Shown piece after piece: positions 16,975-26,100 of a stretch of DNA of 64,000 nucleotides. Positions within the stretch are counted from its first letter, which is position 1. Each line of letters opens with the position of its first letter. The DNA lies in the NCBI RefSeq assembly GCF_004134865.1, contig NZ_SDPO01000001.1, forward strand, positions 1,178,001 to 1,242,000, read 5' to 3'. This DNA comes from Agromyces fucosus (GTDB lineage Bacteria > Actinomycetota > Actinomycetes > Actinomycetales > Microbacteriaceae). The notes under the pieces are model-generated. The model saw nothing but the letters and a program-made list of their open reading frames with translations. It was not told the DNA's origin and did not search any database. The translations under genes and the position numbers were made by a program.

Positions 16975-18819
16975 CTACCTGCGCCTGGCCATGCCGAAGA
17001 TGCCGGTGATGACGCTCGTCAGCACGTTCTGCGTGGTCTTCGAGCCGAGCACCTGCTCGAGCGCCGACTTCTCCTTCGATCGCGAGGAGCGCGACCGCGA
17101 GGTCGTCGAGGTCTGCTTCATGAGCCGGTCGTACTCGGCCTGCGCCTTCTTGTCGGCCTTCGCGGCATCAGCTTGGATCTTCGCCTGCATCTTCGCGAAC
17201 TCGGCGTCGGCCTTCGCCCTGGCCTCCGCCGCCGCTTCGGCGTCGACCTTCGCCGCGGCATCCGCGAGCTTCTTGGTCAGGATCTCGTGCGCCGACTCCC
17301 GGTCGATGCCGGTGCCGTACTTCGCGGTGAGGGGCGATGCCGCGACGGCTGCGTCCACCACGGCATCGGGCGATGGCGACATCGACGCCTGCGGGGCACG
17401 CAGCCGCGTCCAGGCGACGGGACTCGGAGCACCCTTCTCGTTCATGACGGTCACGATCGCCTCACCCGTGCCGAGCTGGGTGAGCGCCTCCTCGAGGTCG
17501 TAGCCCGACTTCGGGTACGTCGAGACGGTCGCGCGCAACGCCTTCGCGTCGTCGGGGGTGAAGGCGCGCAGCTGGTGCTGCACGCGCGAGCCGAGCTGGG
17601 CGAGCACGTCGGCCGGCACGTCTTTGGGCGTCTGCGTGACGAAGAAGACGCCGACCCCCTTCGAGCGGATGAGCCGCACGGTCTGCGTGATCTGGGCGAG
17701 GAAGTCCTTCGAGGCGTCGGCGAAGAGCAGGTGCGCCTCGTCGAAGAAGAACACGAGTTTCGGCTGGTCGAGGTCGCCGACCTCGGGCAGATCGGTGAAG
17801 AGATCGGCGAGCAGCCACATCAGGAAGGTCGAGTAGAGCGCCGGCTTGTCGGCGACGCCCGGCACCTCGAGCAGGCTGATGATGCCGCGCCCGTCGGACG
17901 CCACGCGAAGGAACTCGGCCGTGTCGATCTCGGGTTCGCCGAAGAACACGTCGGCGCCCTGGTCGGCGAAGGTGATGAGCTCCCGGAGGATCACGCCGAC
18001 CGTCGCCTTCGACAGCCCGCCGAGACCCTCGAGCTCGGGCTTGCCCTCGTCACTCACGAGGTAGGCGAGCACCGCGCGCAGGTCTTCGAGGTCGAGCAGC
18101 GCGAGATTGTTGGTGTTCGCATAGTGGAAGACGAGGCCGAGGCTCGACTCCTGCGTCTCGTTCAGGCCGAGCGCCTTCGAGAGCAGCAGCGGGCCGAAGC
18201 CCGAGATCGTCGCCCGGATCGGCACGCCCCGGCCGACGCCGCCGAGGGAGTAGAACTCGGTCGGAAAGCTCGCCGGGGTCCACTGCTGGCCGATGCCCTC
18301 GGTGCGTGCGAGCAGCTTCTCGTTGCCCTCCCCGGGCGTCGCGACACCCGAGAGGTCGCCCTTGATGTCGGCCGCGAACACGGCCACGCCGTGGGACGAG
18401 AGCTGCTCGGCGAGCACCTGCAGCGTGCGGGTCTTGCCCGTGCCGGTCGCGCCGGCGACGAGCCCGTGCCGGTTCGTCATCGCGAGCGGGATGCGCACGG
18501 GCACGTCGGGCAGCGCCTCGCCGTTGACGAGGGCGCCGATCTCGAGGGTTCGGCCCTCGATGGCGTAGCCGGCGCGGATCGCGTCGACCTGGGACTGGTC
18601 GAGCGGGCCGGATGTCGCGGCTGCGGCTGATTTGGCTGCGACTGTTTCGGCTGCGGCGGGCGTCGAAGCATCCGCTGCGGCCTCAGCGGCCGCCTTCGCG
18701 AGCGCCGCCGCCTCTTCGGCCTTCCTGACTGCCTCGGCGGCCTGCGCCTGCAGCTCCTCCGCCGCCTCAGCGGCCGCCGCGGCGGCTTCTTGCGCTTGCT
18801 TCACCGGATCGTCGGCCAT
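16975..18819 (-). CDS. HerA-like ATPase (DUF853 helicase family)
   Basis: This 614-residue protein has an N-terminal Ala/Glu-rich coiled coil (about 5-68), then the HerA-type ATPase with Walker A VAGATGTGKTRTL (about residue 120), Walker B VFFFDEAH and the arginine-bearing TQTPKDVPADVLAQLGSRVQHQLRA segment. A second Ala/Lys-rich coiled coil (about 500-570) follows, with a basic Ser/Arg-rich tail. This is the COG0433/DUF853 family of hexameric ATPases; the cellular role is poorly defined, often proposed as DNA translocation or membrane-associated quality control. AGGA upstream of ATG 18819 supports the start. It is transcribed alone. Confidence 0.88.
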   Translation of the reverse strand: MADDPVKQAQEAAAAAAEAAEELQAQAAEAVRKAEEAAALAKAAAEAAADASTPAAAETVAAKSAAAATSGPLDQSQVDAIRAGYAIEGRTLEIGALVNGEALPDVPVRIPLAMTNRHGLVAGATGTGKTRTLQVLAEQLSSHGVAVFAADIKGDLSGVATPGEGNEKLLARTEGIGQQWTPASFPTEFYSLGGVGRGVPIRATISGFGPLLLSKALGLNETQESSLGLVFHYANTNNLALLDLEDLRAVLAYLVSDEGKPELEGLGGLSKATVGVILRELITFADQGADVFFGEPEIDTAEFLRVASDGRGIISLLEVPGVADKPALYSTFLMWLLADLFTDLPEVGDLDQPKLVFFFDEAHLLFADASKDFLAQITQTVRLIRSKGVGVFFVTQTPKDVPADVLAQLGSRVQHQLRAFTPDDAKALRATVSTYPKSGYDLEEALTQLGTGEAIVTVMNEKGAPSPVAWTRLRAPQASMSPSPDAVVDAAVAASPLTAKYGTGIDRESAHEILTKKLADAAAKVDAEAAAEARAKADAEFAKMQAKIQADAAKADKKAQAEYDRLMKQTSTTSRSRSSRSKEKSALEQVLGSKTTQNVLTSVITGIFGMARRR

Positions 18820-18863
18820 GCTCGCGATCCTAGCGAGCACCGGCACCGGCTGCCGCAGCGAGA

Positions 18864-18910
18864 TGACGCGAATCGATCGCTTCTCGGCGAGTAACGGTCG
18901 ATTCGCGTCA
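18864..18910. repeat. 13-base perfect inverted repeat in the gap upstream of the HerA-like gene
   Basis: TGACGCGAATCGA (18864-18876) and TCGATTCGCGTCA (18898-18910) are exact inverted copies separated by 21 bases. The element lies between the end of the 160-residue membrane protein gene and the start of the HerA-like gene, both leftward. It may be an operator for the latter or an RNA stem. There is no T-run, so a terminator role is weak. Confidence 0.6.
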
Positions 18911-18929
18911 CTTCGCGTGGCTGGGGTGC

Positions 18930-19412
18930 CTACGTCAGCCGGATGATCGGGCGAAGCCGCTCGGGCTTCACGATGCCGAGACGCGTCATGTGCGCGGCCG
19001 AGTTGAGGTACAGCAGCGTGAGCACGCCGCATTGCAGGGTGATCCCGAGCCAACTGAAGGCTCCGTTCGCCGTCGGCTCGACGGCACCCGTCATCTCGCC
19101 GACGAAGCAGACCAACGCGATGGCCGTGGCCGCGCCGAACAGGATGCCGAGCCGGCGACTGAGCGGCCGCCACCCGGTCATGCGCCACCATGCTCGCGGC
19201 GGGTCGATCGGCTCACCCTGGCCGCGGAAGATCCGTACCGCGAACGCGAACGCGGCGAGGTCGAAGAGCAGGCTGACGATGCCGATGCCGACCTCCGCCG
19301 TGTTCAGACGGCGGAGCAGGTCTGCGATCGCGTATCCGACGATCCACGCGACGACGATGTAGAGCACCTTGAGCTCCCAGCGCACGATCCTGAACGCGGG
19401 CGCCTTCGCCAT
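18930..19412 (-). CDS. four-helix integral membrane protein, function unknown
   Basis: A 160-residue protein with four hydrophobic segments (about 15-32, 42-62, 88-108 and 120-140) and an RGQGEPIDPPRAWWRMTGWRPLSR loop between the second and third. GGAG six bases before ATG 19412 marks the start. I do not recognise a family beyond a general small membrane protein. It stands between a START-type protein gene and the HerA-like gene on the same strand, with gaps of 49 and 110 bases, so cotranscription with either is possible but not shown. Confidence 0.75.
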   Translation of the reverse strand: MAKAPAFRIVRWELKVLYIVVAWIVGYAIADLLRRLNTAEVGIGIVSLLFDLAAFAFAVRIFRGQGEPIDPPRAWWRMTGWRPLSRRLGILFGAATAIALVCFVGEMTGAVEPTANGAFSWLGITLQCGVLTLLYLNSAAHMTRLGIVKPERLRPIIRLT

Positions 19413-19461
19413 GGTGTCTCCTTCGCCGACCGGTGGTGGCCTCAACCTACTCCGCGCACGG

Positions 19462-19917
19462 TCACGAGGGGAACGGCAACGCCCTCCCGGTCTCGACCCA
19501 CGACTTGAAGCTCGAGAGCACGAGGGGCCAGGTGTCGGAGGTCTCGGCCTCGGCGGGGTGGCCTTCACTCCACTCGTCGTTGATGAACGTGAGCTTCGTG
19601 AGCGATTCACCCGCAGGTTCCAGACGCCACGTCATGCGGCTGCGGAGCTCGGCGTGGTTCTCGCGGTAGGTGGGACCGGGGTGCTCGGTGAGTTGCAGCA
19701 CCGTGCCCGGCTCCGCCTGCAGCACCTCGCCGTAGACGTGCACGGTCTCGTCGCCGTCCTGCCCGGGTCCGACGTATTCGTACCGGCCGCCGGGCACGAG
19801 GTCGCCGCGCAGGGCCGAGCCCCACATGACGGCGCGGCTGCCCTCGTCGCCGGTGATCGCGTCCCACACTCGGCTCGGGTCGGCGGCGACGAAGAGCGTC
19901 ATCTCGAAGTCGGTCAT
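19462..19917 (-). CDS. SRPBCC/AHSA1-type ligand-binding protein
   Basis: A 151-residue START-like fold protein: FEMTLFVAADPSRVWDAITG is the typical N-terminal strand and helix, and MTWRLEPAGESLTKLTFINDEW the central sheet. It ends with WPLVLSSFKSWVETG, as in Activator-of-Hsp90-homologue (AHSA1) family proteins. AGGAGG just upstream of ATG 19917 is a strong ribosome binding site. It is divergent from an AraC-type regulator across 130 bases, so that regulator may control it. The ligand is unknown. Confidence 0.87.
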   Translation of the reverse strand: MTDFEMTLFVAADPSRVWDAITGDEGSRAVMWGSALRGDLVPGGRYEYVGPGQDGDETVHVYGEVLQAEPGTVLQLTEHPGPTYRENHAELRSRMTWRLEPAGESLTKLTFINDEWSEGHPAEAETSDTWPLVLSSFKSWVETGRALPFPS

Positions 19918-20047
19918 GGTGTCCTCCTGGTGGTCTTCCGTGGTCGGGTTCGACGTTACGGATGCCCCGGTGCCCGCGTCTTGCACAAACGCGACGGGGC
20001 GACGTGGTCGGCGGCGGTGCGTCGGTGGGGCTCGCCATACTTGCCCC

Positions 20048-20965
20048 ATGCAGACGGGTGAGAACTACTGGCGCTCGCGCGCCGGCGCCGCCACGAAGGG
20101 CGTGCTCGCCGGCCGACCGGGCGAGCCCGGCATCGCGCCGCTCGCGGCGGCGGCCGCGGCGCAGGCGGCCGCCGATGACGCGCCGGTCCGACTCGCCCGC
20201 CATGCCGTGAGTGCCGATCTCGAGGGCCTCGTGCGCCACGTGTGGATCCCCCGCTGGCGGCTCCCGCCGGGCGTGGTGATCGAGCAGGGCGTGCTCGACT
20301 ACCCGTCGGCGAACCTCGTGATCGAGCCGCACGAGGCGGCCCTCTACGGACCCGAGCTCGGTCGCAGCCGCCAGCGGCTCGAGGGCGAGGGCTGGGCGTT
20401 CGGCGTGCTGCTGCAGCCCGGCGTCGCCCACCGCCTCGCACCCGGCCCGATGCGCGACCTCGTCGGCTCCTCGGTCAGGTTCGCTGCACTCCGGGTGACG
20501 GATGCCTCCGGCCTCGCCGAGCATGTGCGCACCGAGCTCGAGGCGGGCGAGGATGCATCCGCGATCGCCGGGTTCGAGGCGTGGCTCCGCTCCCAGCGCA
20601 TCGAGCTCGACGACGAGGCCGCGCAGCTGCGCCGAGTCGTGGAGCTCGCGGAGACCGACCGCTCGATCGTGCGCGCCGACGGGCTCGCCGCGGCGACGGG
20701 CCTGAGCCTCCGCGCACTCGAGCGGCTCGTTCGCGGCAGGCTCGGCCTCACGCCGAAGTGGCTCATCGGGCGCTACCGCATGCAGGAGGCGTCACAGGCG
20801 CTCGCGTCCGCCGAGCCGCCGTCGCTGGCCGAACTCGCCGCCGACCTCGGCTTCTCCGACCAGGCTCACTTCACGCGCCAGTTCCGGGCCGTGATCGGCG
20901 AGACCCCTCGGCGCTACGCCCGCGCCGCCGCCGCGTCGACCGAGGCCTCCGTGGCATTCGGCTGA
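20048..20965 (+). CDS. AraC-family transcriptional regulator
   Basis: This 305-residue protein has an N-terminal cupin-like ligand domain (about 50-150) and a C-terminal double helix-turn-helix. The second unit carries the AraC signature ASAEPPSLAELAADLGFSDQAHFTRQFRAVIGETPRRY. The first residues (GENYWRSRAGAA) and Ala-rich region are unusual but within the frame. The start ATG 20048 leaves a 130-base gap to the divergent SRPBCC gene, its likely target. The effector is unknown. Confidence 0.88.
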   Translation: MQTGENYWRSRAGAATKGVLAGRPGEPGIAPLAAAAAAQAAADDAPVRLARHAVSADLEGLVRHVWIPRWRLPPGVVIEQGVLDYPSANLVIEPHEAALYGPELGRSRQRLEGEGWAFGVLLQPGVAHRLAPGPMRDLVGSSVRFAALRVTDASGLAEHVRTELEAGEDASAIAGFEAWLRSQRIELDDEAAQLRRVVELAETDRSIVRADGLAAATGLSLRALERLVRGRLGLTPKWLIGRYRMQEASQALASAEPPSLAELAADLGFSDQAHFTRQFRAVIGETPRRYARAAAASTEASVAFG

Positions 20966-21011
20966 TGCCACGCCCTCCCGCTCGGCGGCCTCGCGCAATA
21001 GTGTGGAGAGC

Positions 21012-22247
21012 GTGAGCCCCAAGGCGTCGACGGCCGAGGTGCTGCAGATCGACGACCGAGAGGTGCGCATCAGCAGCCCCGACAAGGTCGTGTTCCCCGA
21101 GCCCGGCCTGACGAAGCTCGACGTCGTGCGCTACTACCTCGCCGTCGCCGAGGGAGCACTGCGCGGTGCCGGCGGGCGCCCGATGGTGCTGAAGCGCTTC
21201 GTGAAGGGCATCGACCAGGAGGCCTTCTTCCAGAAGCGCGCCCCCGAGAAACGGCCCGACTGGATCGAGACCGCGACCCTGCACTACGCGTCGGGCAACT
21301 CGGCCGAGGAGGTCGTGATCCGCGACGCCGCAGCCCTCGCCTGGGTCGTGAACCTCGGATGCCTCGACCTGAACCCCCACCCGGTTCGGGCCGAAGACCT
21401 CGACCACCCCGACGAGTTGCGGGTCGACCTCGACCCGATGCCGGGCGTCGAGTGGGCGCAGATCGTCGACGTCGCGATGGTCGCGCGTGAGGTGCTCGCC
21501 GATCACGGGCTCGTCGGCTGGCCGAAGACCTCGGGCTCCCGCGGCCTGCACATCAACGTGCGCATCGAGCCGAGATGGGACTATCGCGAGGTGCGGCTCG
21601 CCGCCGAGACCCTCGCTCGCGAGGTCGAGAACCGGGCACCGGGCATGGCCTCGGCGAGGTGGTGGAAGGAGGAGCGCGGCGAGAGCGTCTTCGTCGACTT
21701 CAACCAGAACGCGAAGGACCGCACCGTGGCCTCGGCGTACTCCATCCGGCCCCTGCCCGACGCGCGCGTCTCGACGCCCCTCGACTGGGGCGAGGTGCGC
21801 GGCAGCCACCCCGAGCGGTTCACCGTGGCGACCGTGCTCGAGCGCTTCGCCGACCGCGGAGACCCGGCGGCCGGCATCGACGACGCCGTCGGCAGCCTCG
21901 ATCGCCTCCTCGCCCTCGCCGAGGAGCTCGGCCCGGCCGAGAAGCCGCCCAAGTCCTCCGACGGCTCGGGGCGACGCGCCTCGACGATGCCGCTCATCGA
22001 GATCGCCCGTGCCGAGACCAAGCCGGAGGCGCTCGAGGGCCTCGAGCGTTGGAAGGCGCGGCATTCGGCGGTCGCTGCGCACCTGCACCCCGCCGACGTG
22101 CTCGTCGACGGCATGCGCGGCAGCTCCTCGCTCTGGTACCGCATCCGGGTGAACCTGCAGCACGTGCCCGAAGAGCTGCGGCCCGAGCAGGAACCGCTCG
22201 AGATCGACTACGACCCGTGGGCCGGCAAGGAGTGGAATCGCCTGTGA
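21012..22247 (+). CDS. LigD-type primase-polymerase (PolDom), stand-alone
   Basis: This 411-residue archaeo-eukaryotic primase-superfamily polymerase resembles the polymerase domain of NHEJ ligase D. It has the catalytic DxD at Asp139/Asp141 (RVDLDPMPG), KTSGSRGLHINVRI, the FVDFNQNAKDRTVASAYSIRP block typical of the family, and a C-terminal extension of about 100 residues. There is no ligase or phosphoesterase domain and no Ku gene in the window. The GTG at 21012 follows GGAGAG; GTG 21003 is the alternative. The next gene overlaps by 4 bases (GTGA). It probably acts in gap filling during repair. Confidence 0.88.
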   Translation: MSPKASTAEVLQIDDREVRISSPDKVVFPEPGLTKLDVVRYYLAVAEGALRGAGGRPMVLKRFVKGIDQEAFFQKRAPEKRPDWIETATLHYASGNSAEEVVIRDAAALAWVVNLGCLDLNPHPVRAEDLDHPDELRVDLDPMPGVEWAQIVDVAMVAREVLADHGLVGWPKTSGSRGLHINVRIEPRWDYREVRLAAETLAREVENRAPGMASARWWKEERGESVFVDFNQNAKDRTVASAYSIRPLPDARVSTPLDWGEVRGSHPERFTVATVLERFADRGDPAAGIDDAVGSLDRLLALAEELGPAEKPPKSSDGSGRRASTMPLIEIARAETKPEALEGLERWKARHSAVAAHLHPADVLVDGMRGSSSLWYRIRVNLQHVPEELRPEQEPLEIDYDPWAGKEWNRL

Positions 22248-23089
22248 GCGACCTCGGCCCGGTGAACCCCGGATTCGCCGGCGATGCCGCATGGCTGCGG
22301 CACTGGCGCCTGCGCCCCGACGGCGACCCGGTGACGACGCCCTCGAGCCGCCTCATCCCCGTGCAGACGAGCGACGGGTCGCCGGCGATGCTGAAGCTCG
22401 CGCACACCGACGAGGAGGAACGCGGCGCCGAGCTCCTCGTGGCACTCGACGGCCGCGGCGCCGCGAGGGTGCTCGCCCACAGCGATGAGGCCCTGCTCCT
22501 CGAACGCGCGACCGGAAACCGCGACCTCGTGCGCATGGTCGCCGATGGCCGCGACGACGAGGCCACCCGCACGATCTGCGCGGCCGCTGGCCGCATCCAC
22601 GCGGCATCCGCTCTCGTGCTCGACCGCACCGACCCACCGGAGCTCGTCGACCTGCCGACGTGGTTCCGCGAGCTCTTCGCCGCGGCCGACGGGCTCGGCC
22701 CTCAGCACCGCCGCGGCGCCGACGTCGCAGCGGCACTCCTCGACGACCCGCGCGAGCCGGTCGTCCTGCACGGCGACCTGCACCACGGCAACGTGCTCGA
22801 CTTCGGCGAACGCGGCTGGCTCGCGATCGACCCGAAGGGGCTCGTCGGCGAAGCCGGCTTCGACTACTGCAACCTGCTCTGCAACCCCTCGCCCGAGCGC
22901 GCCCTGCGCCCGGGCCGTCTCGAACGGCAGTTCGGCGTGGTCGTCGAGGCGAGCGGCATCGAACGGTCACGGCTGGCGAAGTGGCTCGTGGCGTGGTGCG
23001 CGCTGTCGTCGACCTGGTTCGCGCTCGACGACGATCCGGGGCGTGCCGGGTCGGCCGCGGCCATCGGCGAGCTCGCCCTCCTGCTGTAG
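22244..23089 (+). CDS. aminoglycoside/hydroxyurea phosphotransferase-like kinase (APH_6 type)
   Basis: This 281-residue protein has the kinase catalytic segment VVLHGDLHHGNVLDF and the Asp of WLAIDPKGLVGE, followed by FDYCNLLCNPSPE, the pattern of streptomycin 6-kinase and hydroxyurea phosphotransferases (APH_6_hur). Such enzymes phosphorylate a small hydroxylated substrate using ATP in the cytoplasm. Chromosomal members often have no proven drug target. It is translationally coupled to the LigD-type polymerase by a GTGA overlap. Whether it confers resistance cannot be told from sequence. Confidence 0.85.
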   Translation: MSDLGPVNPGFAGDAAWLRHWRLRPDGDPVTTPSSRLIPVQTSDGSPAMLKLAHTDEEERGAELLVALDGRGAARVLAHSDEALLLERATGNRDLVRMVADGRDDEATRTICAAAGRIHAASALVLDRTDPPELVDLPTWFRELFAAADGLGPQHRRGADVAAALLDDPREPVVLHGDLHHGNVLDFGERGWLAIDPKGLVGEAGFDYCNLLCNPSPERALRPGRLERQFGVVVEASGIERSRLAKWLVAWCALSSTWFALDDDPGRAGSAAAIGELALLL

Positions 23090-23106
23090 CCGAAGAGCTC
23101 AGCCGT

Positions 23107-24795
23107 TCAGCACCAAGCCAGTTCCTCAACGCCGGCACCCAGCACCGCCGGCCCGCCGACGAGCTCGACGAGGAACGCGTCGAGCTCGACCATCGCATCG
23201 AGCGTGGCGCGTGGAACGCAGTAGCCCGGCGTCAGGAACAACGGCGAACCGCTGATCCCCGCGATCGGCGCTGCCGCCAGAGCATCGGCGAAACCCTCAC
23301 CCGAGGCCAGGAAGGCGCGTCCGGTGTAGGCGGAGGGCGCACGCGAGATGAAGTTGGAAGCGATCAGTCGGCTCGTCTCATACCGGTCAGCTCCTGCGTA
23401 CCGGCTTGCCGTTCGTCCCGGAATGGATTGCAGGGCATCGAAGACCGCAGGCGTAATCGCCGCCGATCCTCCAGCCACCTCGAAGTGGTCGATTCCGAGT
23501 TGGTCGAAGGTGTCCCGCGTCGACTCGCCGACTCCGCCTGCGGCACCGTCGACGAGGATCAGCGGGATGTCGACGCGGCTCGCGTCCGACGCTGCGCTGA
23601 GGGCGTCCGCGAAGCCATGACCGGTCGCCAGCCAAGCGCTGACTTCGTCGGGTCCCCCGTCGAACGCGTCAACCGCGAGTTTCAGAGAAGTGTCGTAGCG
23701 ATCGGTGCCGGCGACCCGACGCACGTCGTAGCCCCGGCCCGAGAGCGTATCGATCATGGTCTGCGAGACGACCGCAGGCCCACCGGCGACGATGATCTCA
23801 TCCGGTTGAAGCCGACTCAGTTCTGCCAGCACCACATCCGGGACATGGTCGGGTGCCGTCAGGAGGAGCGGTCCACCGCGATGCGCGGCGGCCGGAGCGG
23901 CGCTGAGCGCGTCGGCCCACGCCGCACCGCTCGCGAGGTAGACCGCGGGCACGCCTCGATCGAATGCACCCGAGGAGATACCGACAGCGGTTGCGTAGCG
24001 GTTCTCTCCAGCCGTGCGCTTCACGTCGAACGAGAAGTAGTCGAGCTCGCCGTCAATTCCTGCGACCGCCCCACCGGCGGTCAACTCCACGGGTTGTGCT
24101 TCGTCCAGATATCTGGCGCCCGTGTAGAACTCGGATGGGAACATGCGGGTCTGATCGTTGCTGTTACCCCCGGAATGACCGAAGCGAACGGCATACGAGC
24201 CAGCTGGCAGCGAGTGGATCGAGTACGGGCCGGCGAAGTCACGCGAGTCACCGGCGATGTACTCGTACCGGCCAGTCGCCGGGTCGAGCAGGTAGGCCTG
24301 AGCGGTGAGACCGTAGACGAGGCCGACTTGTGGATACTGGATCGCGCCGCTGATCGCGCCGCCCTCGGCGATCTTGACCGTGAGCCCCGTGACCGGGCTC
24401 GTGCCGCTCACCGTGATTTCTGAGGCGTGCCACCGGAAGGGCGTGTCCCCGAACCACGACCCGGCCCATGGTGAGGGGTCCGGCGTCGGCACCGGGCTGA
24501 TGAAGAGGGTGTACACCCCCGGCTCCGGTGCGGTAATCGAGAAATCGGGTCCGCGGAACTGCTTGTACGCGATGGATTCGTCCTCCGCGCTGCTGAGCCT
24601 GACGCCGAAGTCGTAGTACCGCAGTATGTGGGTCGCAGAAGCCTCGGCGACGAGGCTCCCACTGATCGTGAGGTCGTCGACGGCCGCCACCGCCGCCACC
24701 GGAGCGTGCGCCAGCGGCACCACCACCGCCGCGACCAATGCGGCGACGACTGTTCGGGTGAGCATTCGGCCGCGGAGCGGGTGCCACTGCGGCAT
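23107..24795 (-). CDS. secreted protein with three cell-wall-binding repeats (CWB2)
   Basis: This 562-residue protein has a signal peptide ending near residue 40 (AHAPVAAVAA). About 210 residues of predicted beta-sandwich, carboxypeptidase-regulatory-like domain follow (GPYSIHSLPAGSYAVRFG). Then come three CWB2 repeats beginning at ENRYATAVG, TDRYDTSLK and ADRYETSRL, each with a following ASG/ATG-FADAL and GG-x-A motif. Such repeats hold clostridial and actinobacterial surface proteins to the wall. AAGGA six bases before ATG 24795 marks the start; GTG 24810 is an upstream alternative. The DNA is visibly less GC-rich than its neighbours, suggesting separate ancestry. Confidence 0.88.
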   Translation of the reverse strand: MPQWHPLRGRMLTRTVVAALVAAVVVPLAHAPVAAVAAVDDLTISGSLVAEASATHILRYYDFGVRLSSAEDESIAYKQFRGPDFSITAPEPGVYTLFISPVPTPDPSPWAGSWFGDTPFRWHASEITVSGTSPVTGLTVKIAEGGAISGAIQYPQVGLVYGLTAQAYLLDPATGRYEYIAGDSRDFAGPYSIHSLPAGSYAVRFGHSGGNSNDQTRMFPSEFYTGARYLDEAQPVELTAGGAVAGIDGELDYFSFDVKRTAGENRYATAVGISSGAFDRGVPAVYLASGAAWADALSAAPAAAHRGGPLLLTAPDHVPDVVLAELSRLQPDEIIVAGGPAVVSQTMIDTLSGRGYDVRRVAGTDRYDTSLKLAVDAFDGGPDEVSAWLATGHGFADALSAASDASRVDIPLILVDGAAGGVGESTRDTFDQLGIDHFEVAGGSAAITPAVFDALQSIPGRTASRYAGADRYETSRLIASNFISRAPSAYTGRAFLASGEGFADALAAAPIAGISGSPLFLTPGYCVPRATLDAMVELDAFLVELVGGPAVLGAGVEELAWC

Positions 24796-24906
24796 CGGGC
24801 GTTCCTTCACGGTAGAGCCGTGGGCCGGAATACCGGACGGCAGTTTGCAATCGTGAGGAGATACTACGGCACGAAATGGTCGTGCTACGGTCGCCGGGTG
24901 CGTTGG

Positions 24907-26100
24907 TCAGCGCGCGAGCACGACGGGCGGTGCGCTCGCCCACTGCCGCACGAGGTCGTCGCGCACGGTGACGCCCGTGCCCGGGCCATCCGGAACCCGG
25001 AGCTGCCCCCGATGCTCGCCCTCGCCGAGCACGAACGGCTCAGTGACGTCGTCGGCGTAGTAGCGCGACGATGCCGAGGTGTCGCCCGGCAGCACGAAGC
25101 CCGGCAGCGCCGCGAGTGCCACGTTCGCCGCACGGCCGATGCCGGTCTCGAGCATGCCGCCGCACCACACCGGCACGTCGAGCGCGCGGCAGGCGTCGTG
25201 CACCCGCAGCGCCTCGAGGTAGCCGCCCATGCGCCCGGGCTTGATGTTGACGACCGAGGTCGCCCCGCGCTCGATCGCGTCGACCGCGGTCGCGGCGTCG
25301 AGGATCGACTCGTCGAGGCAGACCGGCGTCTCGCACGCGCTCGCGAGCAGTGCGTGGGTCGCGATGTCCTCTTCGGCGAACGGCTGCTCGATGAGCAGCA
25401 GCCCGAACGGGTCGAGGCTCGCGAGCAGCGGGATGTCGTCGGCGGTGTACGCCGTGTTCGCGTCGACCTGCAGCAGGCCGCCGGGCCCCATGAGCTCGCG
25501 GACCGCGGCGACGGGCACGAGGTCCCACCCGGGCTTGATCTTCAGCTTGATGCGCCGGTATCCCTGCTCGAGGTAGCCGGTCACCTCGTCGAGCAGCTCC
25601 TCGAGCGTCGGGGCGATTCCCACCGAGACGCCGCAGTCGACCCAGTCGCGCACCGCGCCGAACGCGGCGCCCATCGACCGCCCCTGCGCCCGCAGCTCGG
25701 CGTCGAGCACGGCCGCCTCGATCGCCCCCTTCGCCATGCGGTGACCGGCGACGAATGCGAGCGCGGGCCCGACGGATGCTGCGAGCGGCACGCCGGCCGA
25801 TCGGTCGCCGTCAGCCGGGGCGGGATGCGAGGCACCGACGGCGTGCGCGGCCAGCAGCGCCGGCGCGAGGTAGCGCTCGATGACGGATGCCGCTCCGCCG
25901 ACGTACTCGGCCGAGTAGAACGGATCGCGGCCGGCGACGCACTCGCCCCAGCCGTCGCCCGCATCGGTGCGCACTCGCACGAGCAGCGCTTCGCGCACGG
26001 TCTCCCGGCCGAAGCTCGTCTCGAAGGGACGCACGAGCGGCACTTCGATGCGATGCAACTCGATCGCCTCGATGCGCGGAGTCACGGTCGTGGGTGTCAT
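24907..26100 (-). CDS. menC: o-succinylbenzoate synthase / N-acylamino-acid racemase family enolase
   Basis: This 397-residue enolase-superfamily barrel has the catalytic Lys pair in RIKLKIKPGWD, the metal ligands in QVDANTAY, LIEQPF and VCLDESI, and the second base in VVNIKPGRMGG. That set is shared by MenC and by N-acyl/N-succinylamino-acid racemases. The 4-base overlap with a GNAT acyltransferase gene upstream favours the racemase pathway (D-amino acid inversion through N-succinyl derivatives), known in Bacillus and Geobacillus. No other menaquinone genes are present. A dual activity is also possible. The gene symbol reflects the family name only. Confidence 0.82.
   Translation of the reverse strand: MTPTTVTPRIEAIELHRIEVPLVRPFETSFGRETVREALLVRVRTDAGDGWGECVAGRDPFYSAEYVGGAASVIERYLAPALLAAHAVGASHPAPADGDRSAGVPLAASVGPALAFVAGHRMAKGAIEAAVLDAELRAQGRSMGAAFGAVRDWVDCGVSVGIAPTLEELLDEVTGYLEQGYRRIKLKIKPGWDLVPVAAVRELMGPGGLLQVDANTAYTADDIPLLASLDPFGLLLIEQPFAEEDIATHALLASACETPVCLDESILDAATAVDAIERGATSVVNIKPGRMGGYLEALRVHDACRALDVPVWCGGMLETGIGRAANVALAALPGFVLPGDTSASSRYYADDVTEPFVLGEGEHRGQLRVPDGPGTGVTVRDDLVRQWASAPPVVLAR

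Noticed and set aside
21012..23089. Complete NHEJ locus
   Set aside because: Only a LigD-type polymerase is present; no Ku, no ligase domain and no phosphoesterase domain in the window.
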